A DNA stretch of 64,000 nucleotides, taken from positions 81,545 through 145,544 of the forward strand of contig JARBJD010000189.1 in the NCBI GenBank assembly GCA_033064195.1, in the 5' to 3' direction. Positions 10,626-21,943 of the stretch are shown here, one piece after another. This DNA comes from Blattamonas nauphoetae. Its lineage: Eukaryota; Preaxostyla; Oxymonadida. Each line of letters opens with the position of its first letter. Position 1 is the stretch's first letter. The translations under genes and the position numbers were made by a program. A model generated the notes under the pieces. That model had not been told where the DNA came from. It was given only the letters and a program-made list of their open reading frames with translations, and made no database searches.

Positions 10626-13600
10626 ATGAACAGTTTTCTCGTCATCCTCGCTCTCCTCCTCTCCACCCACTCACACCTCCCAAATACCCCAAACTCTTTT
10701 CTATCACTTCTAAGCACCCAACATGACAACGGAAATGAAGATGGTCATCCCACATCGAAGATCTTGAGGCTGAACAAGGATGTCGTGATCTCCTCGACCA
10801 TCGCAATCCGATCGGATGATGTGTCGCTGATTGGGAATCACACCACATTCCTGTTCCAGGAACACGACTGGCCAAATTTGGAACATCCCGTGTCGTCTCG
10901 GAATCAGCAGTCAACAACAAGAACGTCGCGCAGATCTCCACAATGGAGTGATGATGAAACAACAGCCACAATGTTCATGTTTGATGTTCGGAACAGCACG
11001 TTTTGTGTTGAAGGAGTGGACGCGCTGGTGAATTCGGAGTCGAAATCAATCTGCTCTTTGGCTGGCTCTTTTGTGCGGTTTTCGAGCAGCTCGATCACAT
11101 CGAGCAGCGATATGTGCCCGTTCGTGATCATGGGATCTTCAAATGGGGAGAGATGTTTGGGATCGACGGTGATGTTGTGTTGTGTTCGGCATGAGTCTGG
11201 ATGGGACTGGATTGTGCCGTTTGTTGGTGTGGGGGATGGACACACACCGCTCGTGTCGTCTGGATCAGCGGACTTGTGTGATTTGGTTGGTGCTGAACTG
11301 GAAAGGATTTCAGTGATTGGAACAGGCCTCAGTTTGGAATCTCAAGAACTGATTTTTGGAACTGGCCCTCTGTTCTCGTTTGGGGTGAGTGAACAGAGAT
11401 GCTGTTTGGGAGTCTCTGGTTGTGCTCCTCTTCGAATGGAAACTGATCTGCACTCGAGCACTCTTGTGAATGTTTCCTCGTCTTCGTCTCCCTTCTCACC
11501 AAGCAAGCAGCTGTTTGGAAGTGAAGTGAGTCAGCTCGTTGTTGGGAGTTGTGTTCGGGAGAGCACGAACCACGACAGCGGGACAGCAATGATGTCGCCG
11601 AACTTGGGAGGGAATGTGATCTGCCTGAACACCTCCTTCTCATCCTGCATCCGCCAGTCAAACGCCGTGAAAGTCTTTCAGAACCAAAATCTCACACAAG
11701 GTTCTCGTCTGAAGAACGTGACATCAGATGTGGCATCTGTCTCGTTCACTCTCTGCACATTCAACGAGATGACAATCGCAGCTGGCTCGAATGGAGGTGG
11801 AGCAGCGATCTACCTCCGCTTCACATCATCCTCCCTCACCGTCACAACCTGCTTCTTCCACAAATGCACCTGCACGAAGACTGGCGATGATGGGGGAGCA
11901 ATACACGTCACATGTTTCGAGAGCCAGAAACTTCCACTCACACTCTCTGACTCATCTTTCACGGAATGTTCTGCAAACGAGTATGGAGGAAGCATCAATG
12001 CTAAGTATCCATCCCCGATTTCTGTGGACTGTTGCTTGTTTGAAAACTCCCAAGCAGATGCCGATGGAACAATTTACGTCCATTCAGATGACATCACAGT
12101 TAAAAACAGTGCTTTTATTAACTGCTCTGCGAATTCCCATTCTGGTGGCATCTCCTTTTTCCAAGTGACAAATCTTTCTCTCTCCTTCCTTCGATTCAGG
12201 GGATGCTTCTGTAAGGACGATCCGGACAAAAAAGACATCTATTTCTGGCTTAATGCTTCAACGCAATTCACGTCTAAAATGTTCCAATCTTGCGACTCCA
12301 CATCAGGGGCACCAAATGTGTATTTCGGTTCTGACAGAAAAGAAGACAGAGATCTCATCCCCCAAGTCTCAACATACTCCACAACCACAATCAAGTCACT
12401 CGATGTTTCGTTCAATGAAAATGAAGCAACAGTGAGAGTGTCAACAGCCACTTCGATCATCGGAACGATGAATGTGCTGCTGGATGGGTCGAATGTTCCT
12501 CGACTCGTCCATGTCGTGTTTGGAGATGACTCAACATCGTCGAACTTGGGAACAGCAGTCGTTTCATCTGGAGAGAATGGGGTTCTGCCTCGTGCTGACT
12601 ATGTCTTCCGATCTGCGGCAGTGACAGGATATCGACTCGGGATCTCATTCGGACCGTTCATTTTCGAAGCATCTTCGACACCGAAAGATTGGAACACAAC
12701 AGAGATTGTTGTGAGTGGAGTGAACTTGAGAGAAGGGAGTTATTGGATGCTTGTTGAAAAGGACGGAATTGAAGTGAACGTCACACTGACTCGCTCAGAC
12801 TCAACCACTCTGATCGGAACAGCACCTCTTCATCCATCGACAGCAAAAGGAAGACTGGACTGGGAATCAGAATACTTTGTGACGAAAGTGATGTGGGAAG
12901 GAAATGGAGTGGAACCTGAACAAGACATCCCACTTGCGAACTCCATCACATTCACAACACCAATTGGACCTCCTCGAATCACATCAGTTGTCTGTGCCCT
13001 GAACGGAAAGAAAGACGTGGTGATTGTTGAGCTGACTGGAGCAAAGCTGACATCCGCAGGATTGCCAGTTGTTTTGAAAGGAACTTCAAACCAGATCGAG
13101 TCGAGTGGAGGGCTGTTCAACGTGTCATCGACGAAATGTTTCGTGACCTTTTCGATTGGGGAGAGTGAGTCGAGGACGGATGTTGTATTTGGAGGGAAAT
13201 ACGAATTGTTGTCAGTTGGATCAGAATCGTCGTCGATTCTTGTGGAAGCTGGTCTGTTCATCGAAGTTCCTCATCCTCCTCGAATCACCACTCTCACCGC
13301 TCCACTCGAGCTCAATTCGAACCCTTTCGTTCTTTCCGTTTCTGGCGAGAATCTTCCAGCTGATCAGAACTGCACAGTGACATTGACATCAGGTCATTCT
13401 TTCTCAGTGTCGTTCAGCTCTCCAAGTGCTGGAACAGCAACAGTGATGATCGGAAGAGGTGGAGAGATGCAATACAACACATCCTACACGATCAAATCTG
13501 TGATCCGATTTGTAGGAGGGGAAGACGAACACATCCTGTTCCCCTCAACGCCATTCAGAACCCCACTCGGCCCGACTCTTTCGTCGATTTCGTGTTTGTT

Positions 13601-15575
13601 CTCGACGTCCAGTCCAGACATCTTGAATGTGTCTCTCTCGACAGAACGAATGCCTCAGGAACACGTCCACCTCGCTCTGAAGTCAAATGAATCGCCGTCG
13701 AAAAAGGTTGGGATCCCCATCGCTCCATCGAAACTCTCGGCTGGGTTTGTTCTTGTGGAAGTGTACAATGAGTCGAACACGCTGAAATATGGAACAGAAT
13801 ATTCGATCATTGACATGACAAGTGAAAAGATTACGGCTGTTGTCTTGGTTTCTGGTTTCTCGACTCCGCCTGAACCCATCCGAATCACATCAGCTGACTG
13901 CTCGCTTGGAGGAGACCAACAGAAATCGGCAATAGTGTCATTGACAGGAGTGAAGTTGGGAGGAGAGAAAGGATTCGCTATTGGAGTTCGGAAGATGGAA
14001 GGCTCGTCATTGATTGGGAAAGAAATTGAGCTGTCTGGAAAGCTCTCTGGTGGATCTTCATCGACGACGCACACGCACTCTGTGTTGATCTTCGGGACAG
14101 TCAACTCTCTGCTCTCATTCGGAACGAAATATCAGATCACTCGATTCGAAGTTTCAGGATCAGTTTGTGTTGTGGATACAGATGTGACGTTCTCTGTTCC
14201 TGCTGAACCTCCTCGCATTGTGCAGGTCGAAACTCGAGTTCTCAACTGTGATCGAACAAAGATGATTGTGTCACTGGAAGGACGAGCTCTGCTCTCTCGA
14301 ACGGGAAAGGTGAGTCTGACGAAAGGAAGCACAACTTGGGAATCGTCATCGGATGTGAACATTGTGGACGACACACACTCCACAGCTGAATTCATAGTTG
14401 GAAAAGAAGAAACATCTGATCAGCTGAAATATGGAGAAGAATACACGCTGAAAGGGAGCTGGACAGAATCGAGTGGTTTTCATGTGGAAGATGGAATCAC
14501 AATCGTTGTTCCATTCCTTTGGACATTCACACATGTGGAGTTTTTGTTCTCGAACACTCTCCATACAGGCTGTTTTGTGATTCTGAGTGGAAGAGATCTG
14601 ATTGTTGGAGAATCGCTGAATGTGACTCTGAACTCCTCGCTCTCCTTCATCGCCACGATCACCTCAGAAACCAAAGCACAATCGACAGAACAGCTGATTG
14701 GATGGCCAACGACTCTCCAACACAACACGAAATACACCATCACATCGATTGAAGCAACAAACCCAGATGATGGAGAGATACTCTTCGATCCGGCGATCTC
14801 AAACACGACAGGCTCACTTCCGGATGATGTTGTGCTTTTCGTGGATTGTGGGTCGACATCAGATTCGTCGTTGTTGTGTGGGGATCGAAAGCGACCGTGC
14901 AGTTGGATTGAGGATGGATGGAAGATTGTGGAATGGATTGGGATTTCATCGTTGTCGATTTCGATCATTCACAACACGACACAGAAATCGCAAGTGCGAA
15001 TAGGAAGTGACCATGAAGTTGTGATCTCATCAGGACCGTCGACGAAACCGGAACTGTTTGTATCTGCTTCTTCTTATTCGTCGTCGTCGTTGTCATCAGA
15101 AATGGAAGGAGAGGGAATGGTTGAAGTTGTTGGAGGTCGGCTTTGGATTCATCAAGTTGATGTTGTTCTGTCCGACTCGCCTTCGCTGATCTTCATTCGA
15201 ATGGTTGGAGGACATCTGACGATGGAGACATGTTCACTCACGTCGACCTCCACCACACCCTCGAATTCTGAAACGTCGTTGTGTTTGTGGAGTGGAGGAG
15301 CGATTGTTCTTGGACAAGCAACAACCACAATCACAACATCGACATTCTCTGAGCTGTCATCTGGAGCGATCAACATGAAGGGGGGAAGCTTGGCTTTCCC
15401 TTCGGTCAAGCCATTCACAACTGGGCTCGTCTCCCAGTCTGGTGAGATGCCCGGACCGACCCGTATGGAAATAATGGTGGGTGGTCCGATCAAAGCGTTT
15501 TATCCATTATTATCGAAAAAGTTTAAACAGCGCCTGGTCCTTATTGCCGCCTATATCTGGAGATATAAGCCATGA
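10626..15575 (+). CDS. Large surface protein with signal peptide, beta-helix-like region and Ig/IPT-like repeats, 3' end damaged
   Basis: The protein starts MNSFLVILALLLS, a good signal peptide, and runs about 1,650 residues. After a low-complexity region come turns of the type GGAI...C.F..C, as in pectin-lyase-like right-handed beta-helices (roughly residues 380-560). Then follow six or seven modules of about 100 residues, each closing with a TP.(E/G)PPRI-type linker and containing a YGT.Y(T/S)I motif, similar to Ig/IPT-like folds. Near the C-terminus a motif VDCGSTSDSS..CG...PC marks the next region, also present in the second family member. After about 15,380 the sequence stops resembling the family. 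The last 60 residues look like read-through of unrelated DNA, and no transmembrane segment is seen, so the 3' end is probably lost. The frame is open upstream to 10,341, but the conserved leader and signal peptide decide for 10,626. Likely secreted or cell-surface; substrate or partner unknown. Confidence 0.65.
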   Translation: MNSFLVILALLLSTHSHLPNTPNSFLSLLSTQHDNGNEDGHPTSKILRLNKDVVISSTIAIRSDDVSLIGNHTTFLFQEHDWPNLEHPVSSRNQQSTTRTSRRSPQWSDDETTATMFMFDVRNSTFCVEGVDALVNSESKSICSLAGSFVRFSSSSITSSSDMCPFVIMGSSNGERCLGSTVMLCCVRHESGWDWIVPFVGVGDGHTPLVSSGSADLCDLVGAELERISVIGTGLSLESQELIFGTGPLFSFGVSEQRCCLGVSGCAPLRMETDLHSSTLVNVSSSSSPFSPSKQLFGSEVSQLVVGSCVRESTNHDSGTAMMSPNLGGNVICLNTSFSSCIRQSNAVKVFQNQNLTQGSRLKNVTSDVASVSFTLCTFNEMTIAAGSNGGGAAIYLRFTSSSLTVTTCFFHKCTCTKTGDDGGAIHVTCFESQKLPLTLSDSSFTECSANEYGGSINAKYPSPISVDCCLFENSQADADGTIYVHSDDITVKNSAFINCSANSHSGGISFFQVTNLSLSFLRFRGCFCKDDPDKKDIYFWLNASTQFTSKMFQSCDSTSGAPNVYFGSDRKEDRDLIPQVSTYSTTTIKSLDVSFNENEATVRVSTATSIIGTMNVLLDGSNVPRLVHVVFGDDSTSSNLGTAVVSSGENGVLPRADYVFRSAAVTGYRLGISFGPFIFEASSTPKDWNTTEIVVSGVNLREGSYWMLVEKDGIEVNVTLTRSDSTTLIGTAPLHPSTAKGRLDWESEYFVTKVMWEGNGVEPEQDIPLANSITFTTPIGPPRITSVVCALNGKKDVVIVELTGAKLTSAGLPVVLKGTSNQIESSGGLFNVSSTKCFVTFSIGESESRTDVVFGGKYELLSVGSESSSILVEAGLFIEVPHPPRITTLTAPLELNSNPFVLSVSGENLPADQNCTVTLTSGHSFSVSFSSPSAGTATVMIGRGGEMQYNTSYTIKSVIRFVGGEDEHILFPSTPFRTPLGPTLSSISCLFSTSSPDILNVSLSTERMPQEHVHLALKSNESPSKKVGIPIAPSKLSAGFVLVEVYNESNTLKYGTEYSIIDMTSEKITAVVLVSGFSTPPEPIRITSADCSLGGDQQKSAIVSLTGVKLGGEKGFAIGVRKMEGSSLIGKEIELSGKLSGGSSSTTHTHSVLIFGTVNSLLSFGTKYQITRFEVSGSVCVVDTDVTFSVPAEPPRIVQVETRVLNCDRTKMIVSLEGRALLSRTGKVSLTKGSTTWESSSDVNIVDDTHSTAEFIVGKEETSDQLKYGEEYTLKGSWTESSGFHVEDGITIVVPFLWTFTHVEFLFSNTLHTGCFVILSGRDLIVGESLNVTLNSSLSFIATITSETKAQSTEQLIGWPTTLQHNTKYTITSIEATNPDDGEILFDPAISNTTGSLPDDVVLFVDCGSTSDSSLLCGDRKRPCSWIEDGWKIVEWIGISSLSISIIHNTTQKSQVRIGSDHEVVISSGPSTKPELFVSASSYSSSSLSSEMEGEGMVEVVGGRLWIHQVDVVLSDSPSLIFIRMVGGHLTMETCSLTSTSTTPSNSETSLCLWSGGAIVLGQATTTITTSTFSELSSGAINMKGGSLAFPSVKPFTTGLVSQSGEMPGPTRMEIMVGGPIKAFYPLLSKKFKQRLVLIAAYIWRYKP

Positions 15576-16051
15576 TGCTCACGAACAACTGGTCACAAGC
15601 CTATTTCACAACATCTCAGTTCAATGAGTTCTAAACAGTTCTAACGCATTTCAACCCAGTCAAAATTCTTGATTCTTGTCTCAGTAAAGCTCCATCTCTT
15701 TCAGAAAGACGGAAACATACTTCTGGTGGTCTAGAATCCAGGCCACAGAACTGAAGACAGCACGAGGAATTTTGAACAAGTACCAGCGTCAATCAGGCCC
15801 GGAGGCGTGGATAATTTCAGAAATAACCCAGCCAGTAGGTATTTCTGCTTGGACTACCACTATATGAGATTATTACTTCAGTTACCAGGATCGTCACTTC
15901 AGACGACAGTGAAGGTCCAACATTGATCGATATTTTCTCACGACTCACTCCATTTCTGTGTAAATCCCATCCAGTCCATCCCAACAATATTAAATGTCTA
16001 TCAGTTACCATTTGCACAGACCTTCACTCGATCGACATGATCGGTTCGGAT
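15576..16051. other. Degenerate tail of the surface gene, no intact gene
   Basis: No frame longer than about 70 codons is open. Phrases on the plus strand are protein-like but frame-shifted, so this is probably the decayed 3' part of the preceding surface gene, cut by the transposon that begins at 16,052. Confidence 0.4.
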
Positions 16052-16271
16052 TACAGTGGCTGCATAAGCAGCCATTCTTCCTAAACCCGCCATTGTACCA
16101 TCATAGTCCTCTCATCGACTGAAATGAACCCATCGGATCTGTGCTGCTTACTGGCCCGGGGTATTGTGTCTTGCCATTTCTCAGGAAGATTCACAAAAAT
16201 ATTCTGTTTTAACTGGTAAATTTGAGTCAATTGTTGATTTAACGTTGAGAACAATGAATAATCCGACGGTT

Positions 16272-17918
16272 CTAGAAGTCATCGTGATCAAGAGTAAAGC
16301 GCCCTCTCATCTCACTCCAAAACGTTTCTTGATGTGTCTCAGTGTTAGTCTCAGTTTCTTGAGGTTGAAGAGCGACATTGACGTCAGCAGCATTCGTAGA
16401 CTTGAGTTCTCTGATCGTGGAACTCCGAGGAGCGAAGTAGGAAGTGATTTTGTTGGGTCGTTGCGGTTGTGGAAGTGGAGAGCCAGGAATTTGATCATTT
16501 TGAGGTCTTGCTTCTTGAATTAATGTTAGCATCGTGCCGGTTGAGACAATGGATTTGTCCGACCAGTGCTCGTCCAGCAGATCATCTGGAACGGAGGATG
16601 GAATATGAAACTGTCTCCGAAGTTTCGAAAGTGGCTCTGAAATCGAAATGGGATGAATACCGCACGAGCGAAAAGCAGGTCTGATGACCTTCACCATGAA
16701 TGCTTCCTGAACGGCAGGAAGAAGTGCATTTGCGATTGCTGTTCGAGTGGATGATCGATCAGTTGCTTCCGGTTCCTCAAAACATCGGTAGAAGTGAGTT
16801 TTAAAGTTCTAAAGGGTGCATCGTCCATTGGTTGGAGGAGGTTGGTTGTGTTCGGAGGAAACGTATGCAGTATGATTTTATTTTTGAGTAGAAGAGTGTG
16901 GAGTTCATGTTGGAATCTTGATGAATGGGAATCAACGAGGAGTAAAGCCCATCTCCCAACGAGTGACTGACAGATTCGTTTCTTTGCTACTTTTGATGAA
17001 TAGTTCTGATATATAGCGAAAGAATGTCTCTTTATCCATCCAACCGATGCCATTTGGCATTTGACGAATGAGATGTGACGGGAACAGCGAGAATTCTTTG
17101 GCATTAGTTTTCTTTGCAACGAGAAGCACGTTGGGTAAAACGTCCCGTCCGCACAAATGCATGAACAGATTGTGGTATTCGGAGTCTTCATTGGTTTTCT
17201 TGCGGGGAGTGGGATTTCTTTTTGCATGAGCCTCCAATTGAACCTTCTTGCCGGTCACATTGAGGGAAGACTCATCAAAATTGAAGATCAACCTCTCGTC
17301 TATCTCGTATGTCGTGATAACCTTCTCGATCGCATCAATCCAAAGCCTGACAGTTGTTGGATTACAGCATGATATCTTTTTGGTTTCCATCACAGCCGGT
17401 TTAGATATTTTAAGCTCCGTCGAAAAATCTTTGTTGTGGTAAATCCATGTCGGACTGAGAGGTCTTTCGAAATATGCCTCACCGACTTCATCAATCAACA
17501 TCTTCTCCGCCTGGAAAATGAATCAAAACAGAAAAGAACGAGATACTTCCTTCTGGAGAACTGGGAGTTTCACCGTTCCTCGATCGGATTTCTGTTTCTG
17601 AAATTGGCTGAAGAGATCCGATCGGAGAGACTTGTTCAGGCGACATGGGCGTCCATTCACTCCACAGTCGCGATTTTCTGCAATAGCTCTTCTTGCCCTC
17701 TTGACTGCACTGGAATCAACTTTGGCAACGCGATTGACGATACCTTTCTTGAGTCTGAGATTCTTCTCCACTCGAACGACTCTTTCGGCCCGGGACATAC
17801 CGAAATATTCCGATTTTGCCATTTCCCGAACGATTGCCTTCTGGTGTGGAGTTCTTGGCTTTTTTTGCTTTTTCATTGATGATGGGCAGAACAGAGTTTG
17901 TTCCTTTTTCTGTCTCAA
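16272..17918 (-). pseudogene. DDE_1-superfamily transposase, frameshifted (family 1)
   Basis: Exon 1 (17,918 to 17,547) encodes a basic helix-turn-helix DNA-binding region (RRAIAENRDCGVNGRPC). A 36-nt intron follows (17,511-17,546; GTATCT to TTCCAG). Exon 2 carries the catalytic core: first Asp in FNFDESSLN, second in LLLVDSHSS and third in NLLQPMDDAPF, then a C-terminal tail with the usual AFR.CGI.PI motif. The second and third Asp lie in a different frame from the first, so at least one frameshift separates them. A segment reading ICADGTFYPTC in a third frame suggests compensating indels earlier in the core. Function when intact: cut-and-paste transposition into TA sites. Confidence 0.85.
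17511..17546 (-). other. 36-nt intron in family-1 transposase
   Basis: GTATCT donor and TTTTCCAG acceptor on the minus strand. Removal joins LQKE to AEKMLIDEV in phase 0, between the DNA-binding and catalytic domains. The unspliced frame meets a stop inside the intron. Confidence 0.75.
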
Positions 17919-18140
17919 TTCTCTTTTTTGCTTCAGTGACGATGCACAAAAATTGATTTCTTATCCAATCAGCAAGATTGAAGTGAGAATCAAAAACAAG
18001 AAAAACACTCAATTTCTGCAGACTCTATCCGTACAATGGCGGGTTTAGGAAGAATGGCTGCTTATGCAGCCACTGTATCACGCCATTTCATACCCCTACC
18101 CTGTCACTGCAGCTCAAAAAGATCATGCCACAACCATGAT

Positions 18141-18734
18141 CAGGGGTTAGGCATTGTGCCCACGGTGCCCAGCTTTTTTGTGCTCAGGATGTAGCGGCTG
18201 TTCAAATTCCTTTTTCTTGCATTCTGAATCTTTTATAGTGTCCACATTTCCTGTGGATTTTCGAGCAAAACGGTAAAATCTCATTTCTTGCGAAAATAGA
18301 TCGCACTGTTTTTCTAGTCACATTTTGAACACATTTAGCCCGAATTGAATGATAAAGAATTAAAAAAGGAGTCAATTATGTCGAAAATGAACGAGGTGAC
18401 GAATATTCATGGTGTTTTATGTGATGATTATTAATCTCAGTGACACACATTTTTTTTCGTGGGGCAGATCCAGCCAAAATCATCCACACCTCTCCTCAGT
18501 GACTTTTCATTTTAACAACCAGTATTTAACGATGAAATGAACCATCTTTCAAGAAGTGGAAAAAAACAAAAAAAATCTTCAAAAGGGGAATTGAACCCCT
18601 TTTGCTTGAACAATCGCTGAAATCAGTCGAAATCGTGGCGCTTATTTTGGCGCCGGTGCTCAGCCCCCCGGACGACAAGCTGAGCACCGATGTGCTCAGC
18701 TTGTCGCCATTGTGCCCAGCTCACCTAATGCCTG
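18141..18734. mobile_element. Non-autonomous 594-bp element with 8-bp target duplication (hAT-like), copy 1
   Basis: The element begins CAGGGGTTAGGC and ends CCTAATGCCTG. It is flanked by the direct repeat ACCATGAT (18,133-18,140 and 18,735-18,742). A second, nearly identical copy lies at 44,248-44,841 with a different 8-bp flank, which proves mobility and fixes both ends. An 8-bp duplication and CAG...CTG tips are typical of the hAT superfamily. There is no coding capacity. Near the right end lie a perfect 14-bp-stem hairpin (18,674-18,705) and a 9-bp-stem hairpin (about 18,582-18,606). Confidence 0.85.
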
Positions 18735-18742
18735 ACCATGAT

Positions 18743-20860
18743 TGAGGATACGATGTTTGTACAAGCATACAACGATGCCACAGCTCGATTCTATTTTGAC
18801 AGGCTGGCATCTCGTCCCTGGGCAATTCGAACAGTCTTGATATATTTTTCTCGCAACACAAAAAATCAGGATACGTCAATGTCCAACTTCCACCTCAGTC
18901 AATGCCATCGATTATGAGGGACGACTTCGACGTTTTTCGATGTTCACGAAGATCTGTTTGATGGGAGCTATTGTGCCGTCAATATGCTTTCCTCCGTTAA
19001 AAGCGGACAACTGACTCTTCTTTTGCTCCTTAGAGCGATGCCACTCTCAACCCCTCGAGGTTCACGGCCCCTTTCAGCATCGTCTCACAGATCACCTCGG
19101 TCGAGGGCAAACCCTCCACTACCCCCACCTATCTTACGCAAATTAGCCTGAAAGTACTAGCATCCACTGCTGGAATGTATTCGACCGCTAGCTCAGACGA
19201 TGACAAGGGCCAATACGCCATCCCATCCAACGCCATGATTACGGGATGTGGACCATTCATTTAGACTTTCTGCCGACATCAACAGGGCCTTCGAACAAAG
19301 GCCTTATGTTTGATGCAGTTCCCAGCGACCTTAATGGTTATTCTAATGGGATCCTTCTCACACAAGAAGTAACATCGTTCGCCACCAACTTCCGCCTAAT
19401 AGTGATCATCGTGACTTTGGACAAGCTCTAGCAGGGACAGTTGCGTCTTTCCATCTTGAATTTCTAGGCAATCATCTCTTTTCCGGAACATTCAACATCA
19501 CTCAGTTCAAATCACCCATGTACGAAGTATTCCGACATCTTTGTCCCGCCGGGCAATTTTCGTTGTTGAAAGTGAGGTCGTTACGATCGTCGAGACTCAT
19601 TTTTCGTTTTCGGAACAGATTTTATAATCACATGGGTCAGAACCAATTCAATTCATCTCTTGATTTGGAGGAATGCACAACCATCTCATTGTGTTGCATT
19701 CCTCGTCATTTATCACACTAACCACGTCACAGAAGAAGCAGACAAAAACTTGACACTTCGCCTCACAACACTCTCACCCAACACTGCTCGCAATCACCAC
19801 ACTAAGCTCAGCATCATCGCCAGAATTGCCTTTCATGATTTCGGGAAAGCCACAATCACTTCGAGCCCTAAAGATTCGTGATGCAAAATTGAATGAAACA
19901 GCGAAGTCTGAATCGCGTCCAAACCGTTCATCAACCAGAGTGTGATTCCGTTGACAACTTGGGGCGAGGTCGACAGGGCAATTCTTTCAACCATCAAAAC
20001 TCAATCCAATCAACAGAGAATTATCGCCTGAGAGTCGGAAGAATCTGCTATTTTCACATTACTCGATCTGGAATTCTTCTTTACATCAATTGTGAATGTT
20101 CAGCCGTTCATCTTCATCGATTGAAAAGATATCAGAATGCAACATTGTATGATTACAAAATCGAACTGCGCCCACAATTTTTGCTTGTTTTCTTCCAAGG
20201 TGGAGGAAATATCATTCATCGGACGCGAGATCAAGGACATCAAATCACCAGAAACCGTCATTTACACGTCACCAATGCCATCTGACAACTCTATCGACAC
20301 AGAGGAGGTCACAAATTATGGCCAACACAATTCCAACTCCCCTCTCACTTTCGGAAGAAGTGTAGCATCAAAAACCAAACTGGACAGAGCAGGATGCGAA
20401 GCGGAATCAGCATCGCTCTCTCTCTTTGGAGGTCATTTTTCGCTGTCATCGTCGACAGCTCGTGGACAGATCGTTCGACGAACAGCACACCACAACCAAC
20501 TTATCTATTCTTTTATCAACCGATCGCAGAATCTTTCACGTATCTGCATGACATCTTCATTCAAGGAATGCCAAACTACTCACTGATCTCGTCTGTCAAA
20601 TACTTCTTCTCTGTCGTTGCCTCTACCAGCCACAACGGAGTGCGATCCAGAATCGACAGTTCAAGATGTGGAAGCGGTGATCGGCCTTCTGGGACAGCTT
20701 GGACAGTACAGAGCCACGCCCTTCAGCATGAGGAGGACAAGAGTTGTTTATTTGTGCGATCTTCAGAGTTTATCTTGGAACTGATGCGAAAGGGGACGGG
20801 AAAATGGGATTCCTTGAAGTGCACACAACAGATCGAGTAGACATTTAGATAGCATCAAAG
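18743..20860 (+). pseudogene. Decayed surface-protein-like sequence
   Basis: Many short plus-strand frames of protein-like composition follow each other in changing phase (for example near 19,246-19,431, 19,660-19,881, 20,137-20,586 and 20,394-20,840). The Thr/Ser/His-rich composition and position next to a member of the surface family suggest a dead family member. I find no stretch of the diagnostic PPRI or YGT.YTI motifs, so the assignment is tentative. Confidence 0.3.
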
Positions 20861-21943
20861 AGGAGAAGTGAAGAAGCGATACTTGCACTTTGGGGAGACG
20901 AGAGAGGAGGGAACCCGCCAGAGCAAGTGGATGAGAGAGCTTGCGTTGGACAGATGGAAGGAGGAGTGTGGGGGGATGAACTCCAACCAATTTGAACGGC
21001 AGGTCAGAGTCATCAATGAAACTATTGTTCACAGGGGAAGTTTTTGTTCTCGGAGAAAAGTTCAGGGTGGAAGTGATGGGAGTTAAGGTTGTGAAGTAGG
21101 AGAGAAAATGTGAGGTGGAGAGATGGAAGATGGAAGGTTGTGAAGGGGAAGATGATTGAAAGACGATTCATTTCCGGAGAGCACTGGGGCGAGGAAGTGC
21201 ATCATGAAGGGTCTGTGATGAAGGATGAAGAGCGCGTTTTTGATTGGGAAGACAGACATGAGGATAGTGGAAGGATCTCCCAATTGCGGAGTTCACCTTG
21301 AGTTATGCGATGAGATTGGGAGTAAGGATTGATGGACAGTTGTCACATGCGGTGTGAAGGTGTGAATCGCAATGATGTGGTAACCCTCTCCGTTGAACTC
21401 GGACAGATTGTGAAACATCTAGAACCAACATAGCCAGGAGAGTCGAGTGAGAATTATGAAAGAAAGGAAGGAATGTGATGGAAGAAGGGAGTTGTGATGT
21501 TTATGAGAGGAAGGTTGGAATCCTGTTGAAGGAGAGAGTTGAGTGGTGATTGTGAAGGGAGTTGAAGGGATATTTCTGAGGAGGATAGTCGAGTGATGAG
21601 TTTGGGAAGAGAAGGAAGGAAGTGGAAGGTGATCAAAGGGTGAGGGAGCGATATGAAAGGTAGAAACACTCGCAGCCAATTCCCAAGGTGAATTACAGGA
21701 GCGAATTCCCGAAGAGCGGGGTGGCAGTCGCGACAGGAGCGTACCAGTCGCGAGTCACGGTCATGATTGGGGGAAGATTATGAACAGCTGATGACACCAC
21801 CCACAGAGGAACAGTTCGAGACATTTGGGCACGATTCAAAAGGAGAGTGGAAGAACAGAGAAGGACGTGTGAGTTAGTGGACGAGAGAGAAGAGAATCAG
21901 AGCAGGAGTCGGGAGATGACGAAGAAACAAAGACGAACGAGAA
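20861..21943. other. Purine-rich non-coding stretch
   Basis: The plus strand is strongly purine-rich (runs such as GGAAGGAGGAGTG and GAGAGAAGAGAA). No frame is convincing, and the minus-strand Ser/Pro/Leu-rich frames are a composition effect. It leads directly into the minisatellite. Confidence 0.5.

Larger units (their letters stand above)
16052..18077 (-). mobile_element. pogo/Tigger-type DNA transposon, family 1, with 47-bp perfect inverted repeats
   Basis: The ends at 16,052-16,098 and 18,031-18,077 are exact reverse complements over 47 bp, including the TA at each tip that represents the target duplication. Inside the TA the element begins CAGTGGCTGC, as is common for pogo/Tigger-like elements. 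The TIR contains its own palindrome (GGCTGC-ATAA-GCAGCC). Between the ends is a broken DDE transposase on the minus strand. The perfect TIRs argue that the insertion is fairly young even though the transposase frame is damaged. Confidence 0.9.

Noticed and set aside
18582-18606. Possible tRNA gene in the 594-bp element
   Set aside because: Only a T-arm-like hairpin with B box can be seen; no D-arm, anticodon arm or acceptor stem fits around it.
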